This document shows, piece by piece, positions 62,874-64,000 of a stretch of 64,000 nucleotides of DNA. The DNA is taken from contig NZ_JAEMQH010000003.1 in NCBI RefSeq assembly GCF_016820575.1, positions 363,528 through 427,527 of the forward strand, read 5' to 3'. The notes beneath the pieces are model-generated. The model did no database searches. It had not been told where the DNA came from and saw nothing but the letters and a program-made list of their open reading frames with translations. Positions within the stretch are counted from its first letter, which is position 1, and each line of letters begins with the position of its first letter. The position numbers and the translations under genes were made by a program. Source of the stretch: Marinobacter sediminum (GTDB lineage: Bacteria > Pseudomonadota > Gammaproteobacteria > Pseudomonadales > Oleiphilaceae).

Positions 62874-63857
62874 ATGACATTGAAACTTAAGGTATCCGCG
62901 CTCGCTGTCGCTGCTGCGGTTAGCGCTGGCTTTGCCTCAACGTCCGTTTCTGCTCAGGAGCAGCGCTTTGTAACGATTGGCACCGGCGGTGTGACCGGTG
63001 TTTACTATCCTGCCGGTGGCGCGATCTGTCGTCTGGTCAACATGGATCGTAAGGAGCATGGCATTCGATGCTCTGTTGAGAGCACCGGTGGTTCCGTCTA
63101 CAACCTGAACGCCATTCGCCAGGGTGAGCTGGATCTTGCTGTCGCTCAGTCTGATTGGCAGTACCATGCCTACAACGGCACCAGCGGGTTCAAAGACGAC
63201 GGTGCCAACAAAGATCTGCGTGCGGTCTTCTCCCTGCACCCGGAGCCGTTCACGGTGGTTGCGAGCAAGGGTTCCGGAATCGAAAATTTTGAAGACCTTG
63301 AGGGCAAGCGCGTTTCTGTAGGTAACCCGGGTTCCGGCCAGCGTGCCACAGCCGAAGTCCTGATGGACGAGATGGGTTGGACGATGGACAAGTTCTCACT
63401 GGCCGCTGAGCTGAAAGCGGCAGAGCAGTCCCAGGCACTGTGCGATGGCAACATCGATGCGTTCTTCTACACCGTAGGCCACCCCTCCGGTTCGATCAAA
63501 GAAGCAACGACTTCCTGCGACAGCGTGCTGGTCAACGTTGATAACAAGGCCTCCCAAAAGCTGATCTCCGACAATCCTTACTACCGTGAAGCTACTATTC
63601 CCGGTGGCATGTACCGTGGCAGCGATGAAGATGTCACCACTTTCGGTGTGGCCGCGACGTTCGTGTCTTCAACCGACGTTGCAGATGACGTGGTTTACGA
63701 AGTCGTGAAAGCCGTCTTTGAAAACTTTGACAGCTTCAAGCGTCTGCATCCGGCGTTTGCCAACCTGAAGAAAGAAGAAATGGTTGCTGACGCCTTGAGT
63801 GCACCTCTGCACCCGGGCGCGGCGAAGTATTACAAGGAAGCGGGCCTGATCGACTGA
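62874..63857 (+). CDS. TAXI-family TRAP transporter substrate-binding protein
   Basis: The 327-residue protein has a signal peptide (cleavage after SVSAQ) and the TAXI start [26 protein letters not shown], followed by [57 protein letters not shown] and [17 protein letters not shown], all typical of TAXI binding proteins (glutamate and related anions in known cases). No TRAP permease gene is adjacent: a terminator precedes it and the downstream DNA is on the other strand. It is therefore an orphan in this window, serving a permease elsewhere or acting as a sensor. Confidence 0.93.
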   Translation: MTLKLKVSALAVAAAVSAGFASTSVSAQEQRFVTIGTGGVTGVYYPAGGAICRLVNMDRKEHGIRCSVESTGGSVYNLNAIRQGELDLAVAQSDWQYHAYNGTSGFKDDGANKDLRAVFSLHPEPFTVVASKGSGIENFEDLEGKRVSVGNPGSGQRATAEVLMDEMGWTMDKFSLAAELKAAEQSQALCDGNIDAFFYTVGHPSGSIKEATTSCDSVLVNVDNKASQKLISDNPYYREATIPGGMYRGSDEDVTTFGVAATFVSSTDVADDVVYEVVKAVFENFDSFKRLHPAFANLKKEEMVADALSAPLHPGAAKYYKEAGLID

Positions 63858-64000
63858 TCTGACCGAAGCCTTTCCCGGAGCCAGGAAGCTGGCTCGGGCG
63901 TTGCCGTAGTCACCTTCTTCCAGGTAGATGAGGCCAAGGTACATGTAGACCATGGCACGTTCGTAGGGTTCACCCTTGAAGTCTTTTTCTGCCTCTTCGT
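63669..64000 (-). pseudogene. Truncated TPR-type protein fragment (5' end beyond window)
   Basis: From the window edge the minus strand reads EAEKDFKGEPYERAMVYMYLGLIYLEEGDYGNARASF, a segment typical of the TPR lipoprotein family COG3014 (FKGEPYERAM... GDYENARAAF). After ARASF, at about 63890, the similarity stops and the frame continues as antisense of the TAXI gene to a stop at 63669. Normal members continue for several hundred residues, so either the gene is broken here or the 3' part has been lost. The start codon is outside the window, so this cannot be fully judged. Confidence 0.5.

Overview
The window looks like chromosome of a marine gammaproteobacterium, most likely Marinobacter or a close relative. 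This rests on the overall gene set: a RecA of gammaproteobacterial type, a FadR-type-regulated TRAP/malonate operon, several acyl-CoA and lipid genes, OruR-type AraC regulators, a DUF1329/YCF48/RND block, and gene-dense, moderately GC-rich DNA with short intergenic gaps. No species call is possible without a search. No prophage, insertion sequence, CRISPR array or origin was seen; almost everything is core or metabolic DNA.

Layout. 1-1268: the end of a cyanate/nitrate-type ABC transporter operon and cyanase. 1267-3505: an ilvG-ilvM acetolactate synthase operon on the minus strand, preceded by an unannotated 30-residue Val/Leu-rich leader peptide and a complete attenuator. 3663-8827: truC, a 7TMR-DISM diguanylate cyclase, an ICMT-like membrane methyltransferase, djlA and alkB. 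9171-11586: SulP anion transporter plus tandem universal stress protein. 11607-19072: a divergent FadR-type regulator and a six-gene operon (TRAP P-Q-M, malonyl-CoA decarboxylase, malonyl-CoA synthetase, two-cysteine maleate-isomerase-like protein) for C3/C4 dicarboxylate use. 19202-31526: pilU-like ATPase with an overlapping lipoprotein, HI0933-type flavoprotein, zinc alcohol dehydrogenase, PhzF-like protein with divergent MocR regulator, acyl-CoA ligase, PF10118 metal-dependent hydrolase, DegV, and an unknown protein.

31563-43084: LysE exporter, fdxA, mutS, pncC, recA with a LexA box, a flavodoxin-fold reductase, a PilZ protein, a Lon-like protease and a FixJ-type regulator/REC-PAS kinase pair. 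43093-48981: a MaoC hotdog protein and fadH, each divergent from its own OruR-type AraC regulator, with tRNA-Asp and a tiny acidic ORF between them. 49208-57403: coiled-coil/zinc protein, nadK, metallophosphoesterase, rhomboid protease, yeaC, DUF2797 protein and pepN. 57580-63857: a DUF1329-YCF48-RND export/envelope module and an orphan TAXI binding protein; the window ends in a minus-strand TPR gene that seems truncated.

The most interesting non-coding signal is at 53379-53503 on the minus strand: a Fur-box-overlapped promoter followed by a compact structured RNA ending in a strand-specific intrinsic terminator. It is a strong candidate for an iron-responsive sRNA of the RyhB/PrrF functional class. 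The ilv attenuator and the small acidic ORF are the other items a standard annotation would miss.
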